Below are positions 8,487-16,919 of a stretch of 43,816 nt of DNA, in pieces. The stretch covers positions 1 to 43,816 of the forward strand of contig NZ_JABMCX010000001.1 of assembly GCF_013179505.1 (NCBI RefSeq). The letters are read 5' to 3'. Position 1 is the first letter of the stretch. Each line of letters opens with the position of its first letter. The DNA is from Paenarthrobacter sp. CM16 (GTDB lineage: Bacteria > Actinomycetota > Actinomycetes > Actinomycetales > Micrococcaceae). A program made the position numbers and the translations under genes. Below the pieces are notes generated by a model. That model worked only from the letters and a program-made list of their open reading frames with translations, did no database searches and was not told the origin of the DNA.

Positions 8487-9841
8487 TGAATGCACCCCGC
8501 GCCTGGCTCATCTGGACGATTGGCGTGTTCGCCTACCTGGTGGCGGTGGCGCAACGAACGTCCTTCGGCGTGGCTGGATTGGAAGCAACCGAGCGGTTCC
8601 ATGCCAGTGCTGCAGCCATTTCCTTCTTCACTGTGCTTCAGCTCCTGGTCTATGCGGGGCTGCAAATTCCGGTAGGCGTCCTGGTGGACAGGTTTGGTTC
8701 ACGGGCCATGATCGCCGGGGGAGCGGTGCTCATGGGGTTGGGCCAACTGCAGCTCGCCTTTGCGGACAGTGTGCCCGGGGGCGTGCTGGGCCGCGTCCTG
8801 GTGGGTGCCGGTGATGCCATGACCTTCATTTCGGTGATCCGCCTGGTGCCGTTGTGGTTTGCCCCTGCCAAGGTTCCCTTGGTCACCCAGCTCACCGGAA
8901 TGTGCGGACAGCTGGGACAGCTTTTCAGTGTGGTTCCCTTTGCGCTTCTCCTTCATACCGCGGGGTGGACCCCCGCGTTCCTGACCCTGGCCGCGATGTC
9001 CGTACTGGCAGTCGTGCTGGTCCTGGCCATGCTGCGTGATGCTCCTCCCGGGCATCCACCCAGGGAATCCGGCCAGGGCTTGAGGGCCACCGGCGTCTCC
9101 TTGTCCCGTGCTTGGAAGCAACCGGGGACGCGACTGGGTTTGTGGAGCCACTTCACCGTCCAGTTCAGCGGAAACCTCTTCGCCATGACCTGGGGCTATC
9201 CGTTCCTGCTCTCGGCCCAAGGCCTGGATGCCGGAACCGTGTCCGCTCTGATGGCCCTTTTCGTCGCCACCGCAATCATCGCCGGACCGGGCTTTGGACG
9301 CTTCGTCTCCAAGCACCCCATGCGAAGATCAGCGATGGTTCTCCTGATCACTTCAGCCACTGCGTTGGTGTGGGCTGCCGTGCTCCTTCTGCCGGACAGG
9401 GCTCCACTGTGGATGCTGGTGATCCTGGTGGTGGTGCTGGCCGTCGGAGGTCCGGGCTCCATGATCGGTTTCGACTTTGCCCGGACCTTCAATCCCTCGC
9501 ACCGGATCGGAACCGCAACCGGAATTGTGAACGTTGGCGGCTTCATTGCCGCACTTGTTGCGATCTACCTCATCGGCCTCGTATTGGACCTGCTGAATGC
9601 GAGCGGTTTCTCGGGTGGCGATCTGTATGGCCTTGCTCCTTTCCGCATAGCCCTCAGCGTGCAGTTCCTGCTTTTGGGTCTGGGAACGATCCTTATCCTG
9701 GTGACACGGCGCAAAGTCCGGCGGCAGATGGCGGCCCAAGGGATTCATGTACAGCCGCTGGTGGCAACGCTTGCGAAGCAGCGACGTGAGCGCCTGGAGC
9801 GACGGCGGGAAGGCCGTTCCGGTGCCGCTAAGGAGCGCTAG
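8486..9841 (+). CDS. MFS transporter
   Basis: A 451-residue major facilitator with about 12 membrane spans. The first span follows the start directly (RAWLIWTIGVFAYLVAVAQR), and the loop 2-3 motif is VGVLVDRFGSRAMIAGG, a form of the MFS G-x-x-x-D-R-x-G-x-R signature. The C-terminal tail from about 410 is strongly basic (RRKVRRQMAAQG...RRERLERRREGR), which puts the tail inside the cell. The N-terminal half resembles the nitrate/hexuronate-like MFS class (SFGVAGLEATERFHASAAAIS), but the substrate cannot be told. The GTG start appears leaderless. It is 35 bases after the PAC2 gene and is followed by a 99-base gap before the DUF4192 gene. Confidence 0.85.
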   Translation: MNAPRAWLIWTIGVFAYLVAVAQRTSFGVAGLEATERFHASAAAISFFTVLQLLVYAGLQIPVGVLVDRFGSRAMIAGGAVLMGLGQLQLAFADSVPGGVLGRVLVGAGDAMTFISVIRLVPLWFAPAKVPLVTQLTGMCGQLGQLFSVVPFALLLHTAGWTPAFLTLAAMSVLAVVLVLAMLRDAPPGHPPRESGQGLRATGVSLSRAWKQPGTRLGLWSHFTVQFSGNLFAMTWGYPFLLSAQGLDAGTVSALMALFVATAIIAGPGFGRFVSKHPMRRSAMVLLITSATALVWAAVLLLPDRAPLWMLVILVVVLAVGGPGSMIGFDFARTFNPSHRIGTATGIVNVGGFIAALVAIYLIGLVLDLLNASGFSGGDLYGLAPFRIALSVQFLLLGLGTILILVTRRKVRRQMAAQGIHVQPLVATLAKQRRERLERRREGRSGAAKER

Positions 9842-9940
9842 AGAATCTGCCACTTCTGCCAAGGCCATACTTTGACGGGCTTTTCCACATAGGCAAGGTT
9901 GGGCCTGTTTCGGCCGGTCGGGGATGAGCAGGCTGGATGC

Positions 9941-11200
9941 ATGACCACCAAGCGAACATTGAGCATCCACCGACCCGAAGACATCCTTGGCTACATCCCG
10001 CATATGCTCGGCTATTGGCCGGAAGACAGCCTCGTTGCCATCACACTGCAGGGGAAAATCCTGGGGGCAACACTGCGGGTGGACTTGCCGTCACAGCGGA
10101 CACCGCAGGCCCTTGCCGGCTTCGCGGAGCAGATCCGCCACTACCTCGTGGCGGATGAGGCCGCCAACGGTGTGGTGCTGGCGGTCTACAGTGAGGCCGG
10201 TTGGGCTAACGGCGCCGTGGTCGAGCAGGCGATGCCACTGCTGGAAGCCTTGCAGCTTCACCTCGACGAAGTGGACATGTCGGTGAGGGACGCCTGGTTG
10301 ATCGGCCCCGAGTATTGGCGCAGCGCCTTCTGCGAGGATGAGGAGTGTTGCCCGGATCCCGGACTTCCCCTTGCGCGCATCAAGGACAGCCAGCTGAACG
10401 CTGAGCTCGTGTACCAGGGGAGCGCTGTTGGTCCGTCTCCACGGGCATCGAAAGGACTACCTTCGTTCGTCAGGACAGGACCACTCGATCCGGCCGTCCA
10501 GGAGGCAGAGTCCCGCTTCGGGGATCGCATCCTGGGCCTGTGGCGGAGCGAACGCTGCCTGGACTCTGTCCTGGCGGTATGGCATCACGTCCTCGCCAGG
10601 GGCGAACGAGGGGATCGTTTGCAGCCGCAAACCGATGCGGAACTCATGGGGTTTCTCAGGACCACGCTGAAGGTGCCGGCGTGGAGGGACGCTGTGGTGG
10701 TGATGGCGGCAGCCGGCCTCGACTCTGCAAGATCCGGCGCTGTTTCCTTTGGGCTATTCAGCGATGACGAACCGTTTGCATCGCCGTTCGATCTTTCCGA
10801 GCTCGGTATTCCGGCCTCCGAAGACGTACCTCCGGCTCCAGTGCCGCGTGGTTCCGCTGCCCGGGCGGACGTCTTTACCTATGGCGATGTCTTGTTGGGA
10901 TTGCGCCCGGACACGCCCAGCTGGAGCCAGGTTGATGCGTTGCATCATGTACTCGCCGGGCTGTGCGTGGAAGAGGAATCGGGAGAAGTGGCTGCCGCGG
11001 TGTTCACGCTTCAAGGGTGGATATCGTGGTGCAAGGGCAGTGGTTCCATCGCCCATGCCTGCCTTGTCCGTGCTGAGGCAGCCCGTCCTGGTTATCGACT
11101 TGCCGGACTTTTGATGGACGTCCTGGGCCAGGGAACTGTTTGTCGTTGGGCCAGCCGCCCTGGTTCGGCGTGGCGGGGGTCCCGGCAAGCTCTTATATAG
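9941..11200 (+). CDS. DUF4192 family protein
   Basis: A 419-residue protein of the actinobacterial DUF4192 family, recognised from its N-terminus (HRPEDILGYIPHMLGYWPEDSLVAITL), the typical opening in which a helix is followed by PxDSLV. No catalytic motif, signal peptide or membrane span is visible; the protein looks cytoplasmic. A Cys-rich stretch (FCEDEECCPDPG) occurs at about residue 130-142. The ATG at 9941 is chosen because homology starts there; the ribosome site is weak. Its position just before sigA on the same strand suggests no function beyond housekeeping context, and a 258-base gap with its own promoter signals separates them. Function unknown. Confidence 0.75.
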   Translation: MTTKRTLSIHRPEDILGYIPHMLGYWPEDSLVAITLQGKILGATLRVDLPSQRTPQALAGFAEQIRHYLVADEAANGVVLAVYSEAGWANGAVVEQAMPLLEALQLHLDEVDMSVRDAWLIGPEYWRSAFCEDEECCPDPGLPLARIKDSQLNAELVYQGSAVGPSPRASKGLPSFVRTGPLDPAVQEAESRFGDRILGLWRSERCLDSVLAVWHHVLARGERGDRLQPQTDAELMGFLRTTLKVPAWRDAVVVMAAAGLDSARSGAVSFGLFSDDEPFASPFDLSELGIPASEDVPPAPVPRGSAARADVFTYGDVLLGLRPDTPSWSQVDALHHVLAGLCVEEESGEVAAAVFTLQGWISWCKGSGSIAHACLVRAEAARPGYRLAGLLMDVLGQGTVCRWASRPGSAWRGSRQALI

Positions 11201-11365
11201 CAAGCCTGCACCTGCGTTGGGGGAATACATCAGGCGTAGGTTTCGCAAAACCGTGAGACAATGGATGCCGAGACCCGGTTGGGTCCGCGTTTGAATGCCT
11301 GCTTTGGCCCGGAAACGGGAACAAAACAGCGTTGTCGGGAGTTCTATCTACAGACTCTGCAGACG

Positions 11366-11426
11366 GCGATCGCATTTGAAATTGATCGCGGACTTGACAG
11401 GGTCATAGTGGTGTTGCCCGTATGGT
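11366..11426 (+). promoter_or_regulatory. Promoter region of sigA
   Basis: The 258-base gap before sigA holds a good -35 TTGACA (11394-11399) and two possible -10 boxes: TATGGT (11421-11426, spacer 21) and CATAGT (11404-11409), the latter 16 bases after TTGATC (11382-11387). An inverted repeat GCGATC (11366-11371) / GATCGC (11384-11389) overlaps the upstream -35. Farther up are two small hairpins, GACCC-GGTT-GGGTC and CCCG-GAAA-CGGG, between about 11273 and 11320. Which promoter is used cannot be decided by eye. Confidence 0.5.
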
Positions 11427-11458
11427 GATTCCACAGACCGCCGCTAGAAAGGTTTTCT

Positions 11459-12769
11459 GTGACTCCGTCTTCCGTCGAGAAGGAACCCGCCGCCCAGGCC
11501 GAATTGACCGCTGAGGAAAAGAAAGCGGCCACGTCGGCAAAGCGCGCGGCCACACGCGCTGCCAACAAGGCCTCAGAGGGTGACTCTGACAAGCCCGCTC
11601 CCAAGAAGCGTGGACCCAAGCCCGGCGCGAAGGCCGCCGCTGAGGCCGCGAACAAGTCCGGCTCCGACTCCGAGGACGCCGCTGCCGAGGACGAAGACTT
11701 TGATCCTGCTGCAGCGGAAGAAGTCGAAGTCGGTGAAGATGACACCGAGGATGGCGCGGTTGCCGCGAAGGACAAGCCCGCTCCCTCCGGCTCGGGATTC
11801 GTTTACTCCGACGCCGACGACGACGACGCCCCGGTCCAGCAGGTCATGTCCGCTGGTGCAACGGCAGACCCCGTCAAGGACTACCTGAAGCAAATCGGCA
11901 AGGTCGCCCTGCTGAACGCCGAGCAGGAAGTGGACCTCGCGCTTCGTATCGAAGCAGGCCTTTTTGCCGAGGAAAAGATCAACGCCGACGACGGATCCAT
12001 GGATCCCAAGCTCAAGCGTGAGCTCGAGTTCGTCATCCACGACGGAAAGCGTGCCAAGAACCACCTGCTCGAGGCCAACCTCCGACTCGTGGTCTCCCTT
12101 GCCAAGCGTTACACGGGCCGTGGCATGCTCTTCCTGGACCTGATCCAGGAAGGCAACCTTGGCCTGATTCGTGCGGTGGAGAAGTTCGACTACACCAAGG
12201 GCTTCAAGTTCTCCACGTACGCCACGTGGTGGATCCGCCAGGCCATCACCCGTGCCATGGCAGACCAGGCGCGCACCATCCGTATTCCTGTGCACATGGT
12301 CGAAGTCATCAACAAACTGGCACGTGTGCAGCGCCAGATGCTCCAGGACCTCGGCCGCGAACCAACGCCGGAAGAACTGGCACTGGAACTGGACATGACC
12401 CCTGAAAAGGTTGTTGAGGTCCAGAAATACGGACGCGAGCCAATTTCTCTCCACACCCCTCTCGGTGAGGATGGAGACTCCGAGTTCGGTGACTTGATCG
12501 AGGACTCGGAAGCTGTAGTTCCGGCCGATGCCGTCAGCTTCACCCTCCTGCAGGAGCAGCTCCACTCGGTACTGGACACCCTGTCCGAGCGCGAAGCCGG
12601 TGTAGTGGCCATGCGGTTCGGCCTAACTGACGGACAGCCGAAGACTTTAGACGAAATCGGCAAGGTCTACGGAGTGACGCGTGAGCGTATCCGGCAGATT
12701 GAATCGAAGACCATGTCCAAGCTGCGGCACCCGTCCCGCTCGCAGGTCCTCAGGGACTACCTGGACTAA
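11459..12769 (+). CDS. sigA: Primary RNA polymerase sigma factor (SigA/RpoD, HrdB type)
   Basis: A 436-residue sigma-70 group 1 factor. Residues 1-135 are a low-complexity Ala/Lys then acidic region 1.1. Region 1.2 starts at [13 protein letters not shown] (residue 137). Region 2 contains [36 protein letters not shown] and the -10-recognition stretch [20 protein letters not shown]. Region 3 contains [13 protein letters not shown], and region 4 ends in the -35-recognition helix ([19 protein letters not shown]). It directs RNA polymerase to housekeeping promoters. The GTG start at 11459 follows AGAAAGG by 6 bases. It is followed by a strong terminator, so it is monocistronic. The order sigA, DUF7455 (-), parE is familiar from Micrococcaceae. 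Confidence 0.97.
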   Translation: MTPSSVEKEPAAQAELTAEEKKAATSAKRAATRAANKASEGDSDKPAPKKRGPKPGAKAAAEAANKSGSDSEDAAAEDEDFDPAAAEEVEVGEDDTEDGAVAAKDKPAPSGSGFVYSDADDDDAPVQQVMSAGATADPVKDYLKQIGKVALLNAEQEVDLALRIEAGLFAEEKINADDGSMDPKLKRELEFVIHDGKRAKNHLLEANLRLVVSLAKRYTGRGMLFLDLIQEGNLGLIRAVEKFDYTKGFKFSTYATWWIRQAITRAMADQARTIRIPVHMVEVINKLARVQRQMLQDLGREPTPEELALELDMTPEKVVEVQKYGREPISLHTPLGEDGDSEFGDLIEDSEAVVPADAVSFTLLQEQLHSVLDTLSEREAGVVAMRFGLTDGQPKTLDEIGKVYGVTRERIRQIESKTMSKLRHPSRSQVLRDYLD

Positions 12770-12788
12770 ATCTTCCCGCAGTATAAGG

Positions 12789-12827
12789 AAGCGGCCCCGT
12801 CGGATCCCCGACGAGGCCGCTTTTTTA
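12789..12827 (+). terminator. Terminator of sigA
   Basis: AAGCGGCCCCGTCGG (12789-12803) and CCGACGAGGCCGCTT (12808-12822) form a 15-position stem with one C-A mismatch and a four-base loop, running straight into TTTTTTATT. It sits 19 bases after the sigA stop. This is the most canonical terminator in the window. Confidence 0.92.
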
Positions 12828-12947
12828 TTGATCGGTTGATCGTCTTTGCTAAAACTGTCCTGTTAAAAGCCGCCCTGCTGAGGCCCGGCAGGGATGCTGG
12901 GAACTCAGGCTACGGGTAACGCAGGCCGTGTCAATTGCAGCCCCAGG

Positions 12948-12996
12948 GAAACGCAGCCCTTGTGAAACGCAGCCCTTGGTGAAACGCAGCCCACAT
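12948..12996. repeat. Three tandem 16-17-base repeats with a decayed fourth
   Basis: The unit GAAACGCAGCCC followed by 4-5 variable bases occurs at 12948-12963, 12964-12980 and 12981-12996, followed by GAAATGCAAG as a decayed fourth copy. A related CAGCCCC lies just before. The array lies in the 326-base gap between sigA and the DUF7455 gene, outside the sigA terminator, with no coding frame. Confidence 0.8.
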
Positions 12997-13002
12997 GAAA
13001 TG

Positions 13003-13038
13003 CAAGAGGGCCCCTCCATGGTGGGAGGGGCCCTCTTG
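13003..13038. terminator. Perfect 15-bp hairpin, probable terminator of the DUF7455 gene
   Basis: CAAGAGGGCCCCTCC (13003-13017) pairs perfectly with GGAGGGGCCCTCTTG (13024-13038) around a six-base loop. It is about 58 bases beyond the DUF7455 stop on the minus strand and directly abuts the tandem repeats. There is no T tract on either strand, so it may instead be a transcription barrier between the converging genes. Confidence 0.6.
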
Positions 13039-13095
13039 TCTGCTCAACGCAATACTTTATATATCAGGGGAGTCCGGCTACGCGGGCTGCCCTGC

Positions 13096-13317
13096 CTAGT
13101 CGACGGGGACGGGCGCCTTCTCGTTGAGGCGCTCGGTCTCATCGTGCCAGTCGGAAGTCATAGGCCGGAGCGTAGCTTCTACTGCACGTGCGTGGTGGCC
13201 GCAGAAGAGCAGCTCACCCCCGGAGGACTCGAGTACAACGCGGACATATGCTTGGGCTCCGCAACGATCGCACCGGTCAGCTGCGTTTAGCGTGCGGTCT
13301 GCAACTGCTGTTGTCAT
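13096..13317 (-). CDS. DUF7455-type small zinc-ribbon-like protein
   Basis: A 73-residue protein with two probable metal-binding pairs: CDRCGAQAYVRV near residue 17 and FCGHHAR near residue 40, that is Cys-x2-Cys and Cys-x2-His. This matches the small protein usually found beside sigA in actinobacteria (DUF7455). The ATG at 13317 is preceded by AAGGAGG at 6 bases, an excellent ribosome site; the frame extends 19 codons farther up without support. The minus strand has TTATAT at 13347-13352 as a possible -10 box, about 30 bases upstream of the ATG. It reads against sigA and away from parE. Function unknown; the fold suggests binding of nucleic acid or protein. Confidence 0.8.
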   Translation of the reverse strand: MTTAVADRTLNAADRCDRCGAQAYVRVVLESSGGELLFCGHHARAVEATLRPMTSDWHDETERLNEKAPVPVD

Positions 13318-13583
13318 GTCGGCCTCCTTAGTAGTTCTGTACATCCATATAACCAGCATTCGACGCAGATCCATGGCAAGGATGGGTCACTTTCGCTGTC
13401 CGCGTATCACATGTGCGTAACGTAACCATGCAGCTTGGGCGGTGCCGGGAGTGGCAACCCATGGCAGGGGGCCGGCCGGGCTAGCCTAGTATGGGCAGAG
13501 TTTGCCTTGAAATACCAGCAAAAAATGGCTGGGCAGCATCCTTGGATACACGCTGAGATATACCCCGAAGGAGCACACCGCGA

Positions 13584-15692
13584 GTGGCACCGAGTTCTGA
13601 ATACAACGCCCGGCATCTGTCTGTCCTTGAAGGCCTGGAAGCCGTCCGGAAACGCCCGGGCATGTACATCGGTTCCACCGACTCACGCGGGCTCATGCAC
13701 TGCCTGTGGGAAATTATCGATAACGCCGTTGATGAAGCGCTGGCGGGCTTCGGCCATGACATCAAAGTGATCTTGCACGCCGATAACTCCGTGGAAATCC
13801 ATGATGACGGCCGTGGTATTCCCGTGGATGTTGAACCCAAAACCGGCCTGTCCGGCGTCGAAGTGGTCTTCACCAAGCTGCATGCGGGCGGCAAGTTCGG
13901 CGGCGGTTCCTACACCGCATCCGGCGGTCTGCATGGGGTTGGCGCATCCGTGGTGAACGCCCTGTCGAGCCGGCTGGACGTTCAAGTGGACCGGGGCAGC
14001 AAGACGTACCAGATGTCCTTCCGTCGGGGCGAGCCTGGCCGGTTCGTTGACTCGGGGTCCAAGCCTGGTCCTGAGGCGCCGTTTGAGCCGTTCGTTGAGA
14101 ACTCCGTGCTGGACGTGGTGGGCAAGGCAAAGCGCGGTGTGACGGGAACTCGTGTGCGCTACTGGGCAGACCGGCAGATATTCACGCCCGATGCCAAGTT
14201 CTCCTACGACGACCTCGCCGCGAGGGCGCGCCAGACATCCTTCCTGGTCCCCGGTTTGAAGATTACTGTCCGCGACGAACGTAAACTGGCGGGAACGCCG
14301 GGTGAGAACGGCGCGCACGAGGAAGTGTTCCACCATGACGGCGGCATCTCGGAGTTCGTCGAATTCCTTGCCGCGGATGCCGGAGTCACCGATGTCTGGC
14401 GGCTCCACGGCTCCGGGAAGTTCAAGGAAACCGTTCCGGTACTCGATGACAACGGTCATAGCAAGATCGCGGAAGTCGAACGCGATTGCGAAGTCGATAT
14501 CGCCCTGCGCTGGGGGATCGGCTACGAGACCACCATGCGCAGCTTCGTCAACATCATTGCCACCCCCAAGGGCGGCACCCACCAGTCGGGCTTCGAAGCT
14601 GCCCTGCTGAAGACATTCCGCAAGGCCGTGGAAACGAACGCCCGCAAGCTCAAGGCCGGCAATGACAAGATCGAGAAGGATGACATCCTTGCAGGTCTCA
14701 CCGCTGTCCTGACTGTCCGGCTTGCCGAGCCGCAGTTTGAGGGTCAGACCAAAGAGATCCTGGGTACCTCGGCGGTACGGGCCATCGTGGCCAAGGTCGT
14801 GGAAAAAGAGATCACCGGCCGGCTTAACTCGGCCAACCGCAACGACAAAGCGCAATCTGCACTCCTGCTGGAAAAGATGGTCAGCGAGATGAAGTCGCGC
14901 ATCTCAGCGCGGGTTCACAAAGAAACGCAGCGCCGCAAGAATGCCTTGGAAACCTCGTCGATGCCGACGAAACTGGCCGATTGCAGGACTGACGATGTTG
15001 CCCGTTCAGAGCTGTTCATTGTTGAAGGTGACTCCGCACTCGGAACAGCCAAGCTCGCCAGGTCCTCGGATTTTCAGGCCTTGCTTCCTATCCGGGGAAA
15101 GATCCTGAACGTCCAGAAAGCATCCGTGGGCGATATGTTGTCCAATGCCGAGTGCGCGGCGTTGATCCAGGTGGTCGGTGCCGGCTCGGGTCGCAGCTTC
15201 GACTTGGACGCCGCCCGCTACGGCAAGGTCATCCTCATGACCGACGCCGATGTGGACGGTGCCCATATCCGTACCCTGTTGCTGACCTTGTTCTTCCGCT
15301 ACATGAGGCCCATGGTGGAGGCGGGACGCGTCTTTGCCGCTGTTCCGCCCCTGCACCGGGTCGAAGTGATCAATCCGGGCCAAAAGGCCAATGAGATGAT
15401 CTACACCTACTCCGAGGCTGAACTTCATGTCCTCTTGGCCAACCTCGCCAAGGAAGGCAAGCGTTATAAGGAGCCCATCCAGCGGTACAAGGGTTTGGGT
15501 GAAATGGATGCCCAACAACTGGCGGAGACCACTATGGATCCACGGCACCGGACCCTGCGGAAGGTTGGCATTGAGAGTGCCCAACGGGCGGAAGAGGTTT
15601 TCGACCTTCTGATGGGCTCGGATGTCGCGCCGCGCAAGGAGTTCATCATTGCCGGGGCAGCCACCCTGGACAGGGAACGCATCGACGCTTAG
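13584..15692 (+). CDS. parE: DNA topoisomerase IV subunit B
   Basis: A 702-residue type IIA topoisomerase ATPase subunit; with ParC it decatenates daughter chromosomes. The GHKL ATPase is shown by LEAVRKRPGMYIG, EIIDNAVDEA, DDGRGIPV and GGLHGVGASVVNAL. The Toprim domain has EGDSALG at 481-487 and the acidic DADVDGAH with Asp554, Asp556 and Asp558. The end PIQRYKGLGEMDAQQL...TMDP is typical. The GTG start follows GAAGGAG by about 10 bases. I call it ParE rather than GyrB because of its place next to sigA and the presence of a ParC-type partner at 27353-29869; GyrB normally lies with gyrA near dnaA. The 266-base upstream gap has no clear promoter, only a CACATGTG palindrome around 13408-13415 and TAGTAT at 13487-13492. 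Its stop overlaps that of the next gene. Confidence 0.92.
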   Translation: MAPSSEYNARHLSVLEGLEAVRKRPGMYIGSTDSRGLMHCLWEIIDNAVDEALAGFGHDIKVILHADNSVEIHDDGRGIPVDVEPKTGLSGVEVVFTKLHAGGKFGGGSYTASGGLHGVGASVVNALSSRLDVQVDRGSKTYQMSFRRGEPGRFVDSGSKPGPEAPFEPFVENSVLDVVGKAKRGVTGTRVRYWADRQIFTPDAKFSYDDLAARARQTSFLVPGLKITVRDERKLAGTPGENGAHEEVFHHDGGISEFVEFLAADAGVTDVWRLHGSGKFKETVPVLDDNGHSKIAEVERDCEVDIALRWGIGYETTMRSFVNIIATPKGGTHQSGFEAALLKTFRKAVETNARKLKAGNDKIEKDDILAGLTAVLTVRLAEPQFEGQTKEILGTSAVRAIVAKVVEKEITGRLNSANRNDKAQSALLLEKMVSEMKSRISARVHKETQRRKNALETSSMPTKLADCRTDDVARSELFIVEGDSALGTAKLARSSDFQALLPIRGKILNVQKASVGDMLSNAECAALIQVVGAGSGRSFDLDAARYGKVILMTDADVDGAHIRTLLLTLFFRYMRPMVEAGRVFAAVPPLHRVEVINPGQKANEMIYTYSEAELHVLLANLAKEGKRYKEPIQRYKGLGEMDAQQLAETTMDPRHRTLRKVGIESAQRAEEVFDLLMGSDVAPRKEFIIAGAATLDRERIDA

Positions 15693-16882
15693 CTGGCCGC
15701 GGGGGGAGTGGCGGTTTCCTTGGTTCCGGGTGCGGCGAAGGCTGTGAGCCCCACCAGCAGTGCAAGGGCTCCCAATCCCCAGGGGAGCCCGGCTGCCACG
15801 GCGATTCCGCCCACCAGCAAGGGACCTCCGGCGTCGCCAAGTTCCCGTCCCAGTTCGGCTGATCCCATGGTCCTTCCCATTCGTTCGGAGGGGGTCGAGT
15901 CGGCCAGGTGCGCAAACGCCAGGGGAGTGGAAACGCCTATTCCTGTGCCTATCAGGGCGGCGGCCAAGTAGATCCACGCCGCTCCCGGAAGGATGCCGGC
16001 CATGAGTGTGCCCCCTGCGATGCAGAGCAAGCCTGCCACCATGCCCGGTTTGTCGCTGACGCGGCCTTGGTCCCGGAGCCTGCCGATGCGCGGTTGTATC
16101 AGTGACGAGGCCAGAGCCAGCACCGTCACAACTGCCACACTTCCGGCGGTGCCAAGGCCTTCGCGTGCCGCGAGGGCAGGCAGGAATCCAACGGCTGCCC
16201 CGAGGGCCCCAGTGGCCGCAGCAAGGACCAGAGTAGGGCCAAGGAAGGACCTCTCGGTGCTCTGCCGCCACACGTCCACAATGGTGTAGCGGGGCCGGGG
16301 AAGCGGTGCCAGGGCTGGAACTGCAACGGCAGCCCACGCCGCAACGAGGAAGCCCAGGGCGGACAGGACCCCGAACAAGAGGGCGAAACCGCCACTGATG
16401 ATGGCAACAGCTCCCAGCAGCGGCCCTATCGCGTAGCCGAGTCCCTTCCACGAGCCGTATCGTCCAAAATATTGTCCGGTGTTCTTGCCCGAGAGGCGGG
16501 CCACGGTGGCCGATGACGCCGGTGAAAATGCCGATGCCGCCATGCCCTGCCCCAGCCGCGCAGCCGCCAGCATGGCAGGCTGGTCCGCCCACAACCCGAT
16601 CAGTGAGGCCGCGGAGAAAGCCAAAAGACCGCCCACGATGACCGGTTTTGGCCCTATCCGGTCGCTCAAGGCGCCAAACACCGGCTTCAGGAACACTTCA
16701 GCGATGTCGTACAGGGCCAGCAGGAAACCCAAGGCGAGCAGGCTCAATCCAATATCCGCGCTCTCCGCACCCAAGCCGGCCGCAACGGCATGGGCGCCGA
16801 AAGCGGTGGTAAATCCTGCCGCGTAGAGCGGCCAGCGCTGGGTTGCCCTCACAGGGAGTGGTGCGTCATAGGTGGGTTTCAC
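15689..16882 (-). CDS. MFS transporter (drug-efflux-like)
   Basis: A 397-residue major facilitator with about 12 spans. The loop 2-3 motif is KPVFGALSDRIGPKPVIVGG, a good drug:H+ antiporter-type motif A, and the C-terminal half repeats it as RLRDQGRVSDKPGMVAGG-like sequence. LARLGQGMAASAFSPASSATVARL in span 4-5 resembles the motif of efflux pumps. The start is the GTG at 16882, which lies 7 bases after a -10-like TACATT on the minus strand and has no ribosome site, so it appears leaderless. It shares a palindromic promoter with the divergent ChrB-like gene and overlaps the parE stop by four bases (TTAG). The substrate is unknown; co-regulation with a ChrB-like protein makes a toxic ion or compound possible. 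Confidence 0.85.
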   Translation of the reverse strand: MKPTYDAPLPVRATQRWPLYAAGFTTAFGAHAVAAGLGAESADIGLSLLALGFLLALYDIAEVFLKPVFGALSDRIGPKPVIVGGLLAFSAASLIGLWADQPAMLAAARLGQGMAASAFSPASSATVARLSGKNTGQYFGRYGSWKGLGYAIGPLLGAVAIISGGFALLFGVLSALGFLVAAWAAVAVPALAPLPRPRYTIVDVWRQSTERSFLGPTLVLAAATGALGAAVGFLPALAAREGLGTAGSVAVVTVLALASSLIQPRIGRLRDQGRVSDKPGMVAGLLCIAGGTLMAGILPGAAWIYLAAALIGTGIGVSTPLAFAHLADSTPSERMGRTMGSAELGRELGDAGGPLLVGGIAVAAGLPWGLGALALLVGLTAFAAPGTKETATPPAAS

Positions 16883-16886
16883 GCTT

Positions 16887-16919
16887 CACAATGTAACAGC
16901 TGCTACATTCGTCATTGTG
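16887..16919. promoter_or_regulatory. Palindromic divergent promoter/operator, MFS and ChrB-like genes
   Basis: The 20-base inverted repeat AATGTAACAG/CTGCTACATT (16890-16909, one mismatch per arm) contains TACATT reading outward on both strands. The last T of each TACATT lies exactly 7 bases from a GTG start: 16917 on plus, 16882 on minus. Both transcripts would therefore start on or next to their start codon. A second, offset repeat, CACAATG (16887-16893) / CATTGTG (16913-16919), surrounds it. Both promoters would be blocked by one protein bound at the centre. Confidence 0.65.

Noticed and set aside
12948-12996. CRISPR-like array
   Set aside because: Units are 16-17 bases, directly abutting with no spacers and no cas genes nearby.
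12928-13290. 120-codon plus-strand frame over the repeat region and DUF7455 gene
   Set aside because: Its N-terminal part is simply the translated tandem repeat and its C-terminal part is antisense to the DUF7455 gene, which has a strong ribosome site.
15006-16592. Open frame of 528 codons on the minus strand across the end of parE and the MFS gene
   Set aside because: It is a shadow of two well-supported genes in a GC-rich sequence where stop codons are rare in some frames; its translation is low-complexity Gly/Arg/Pro with no family features and no ribosome site.
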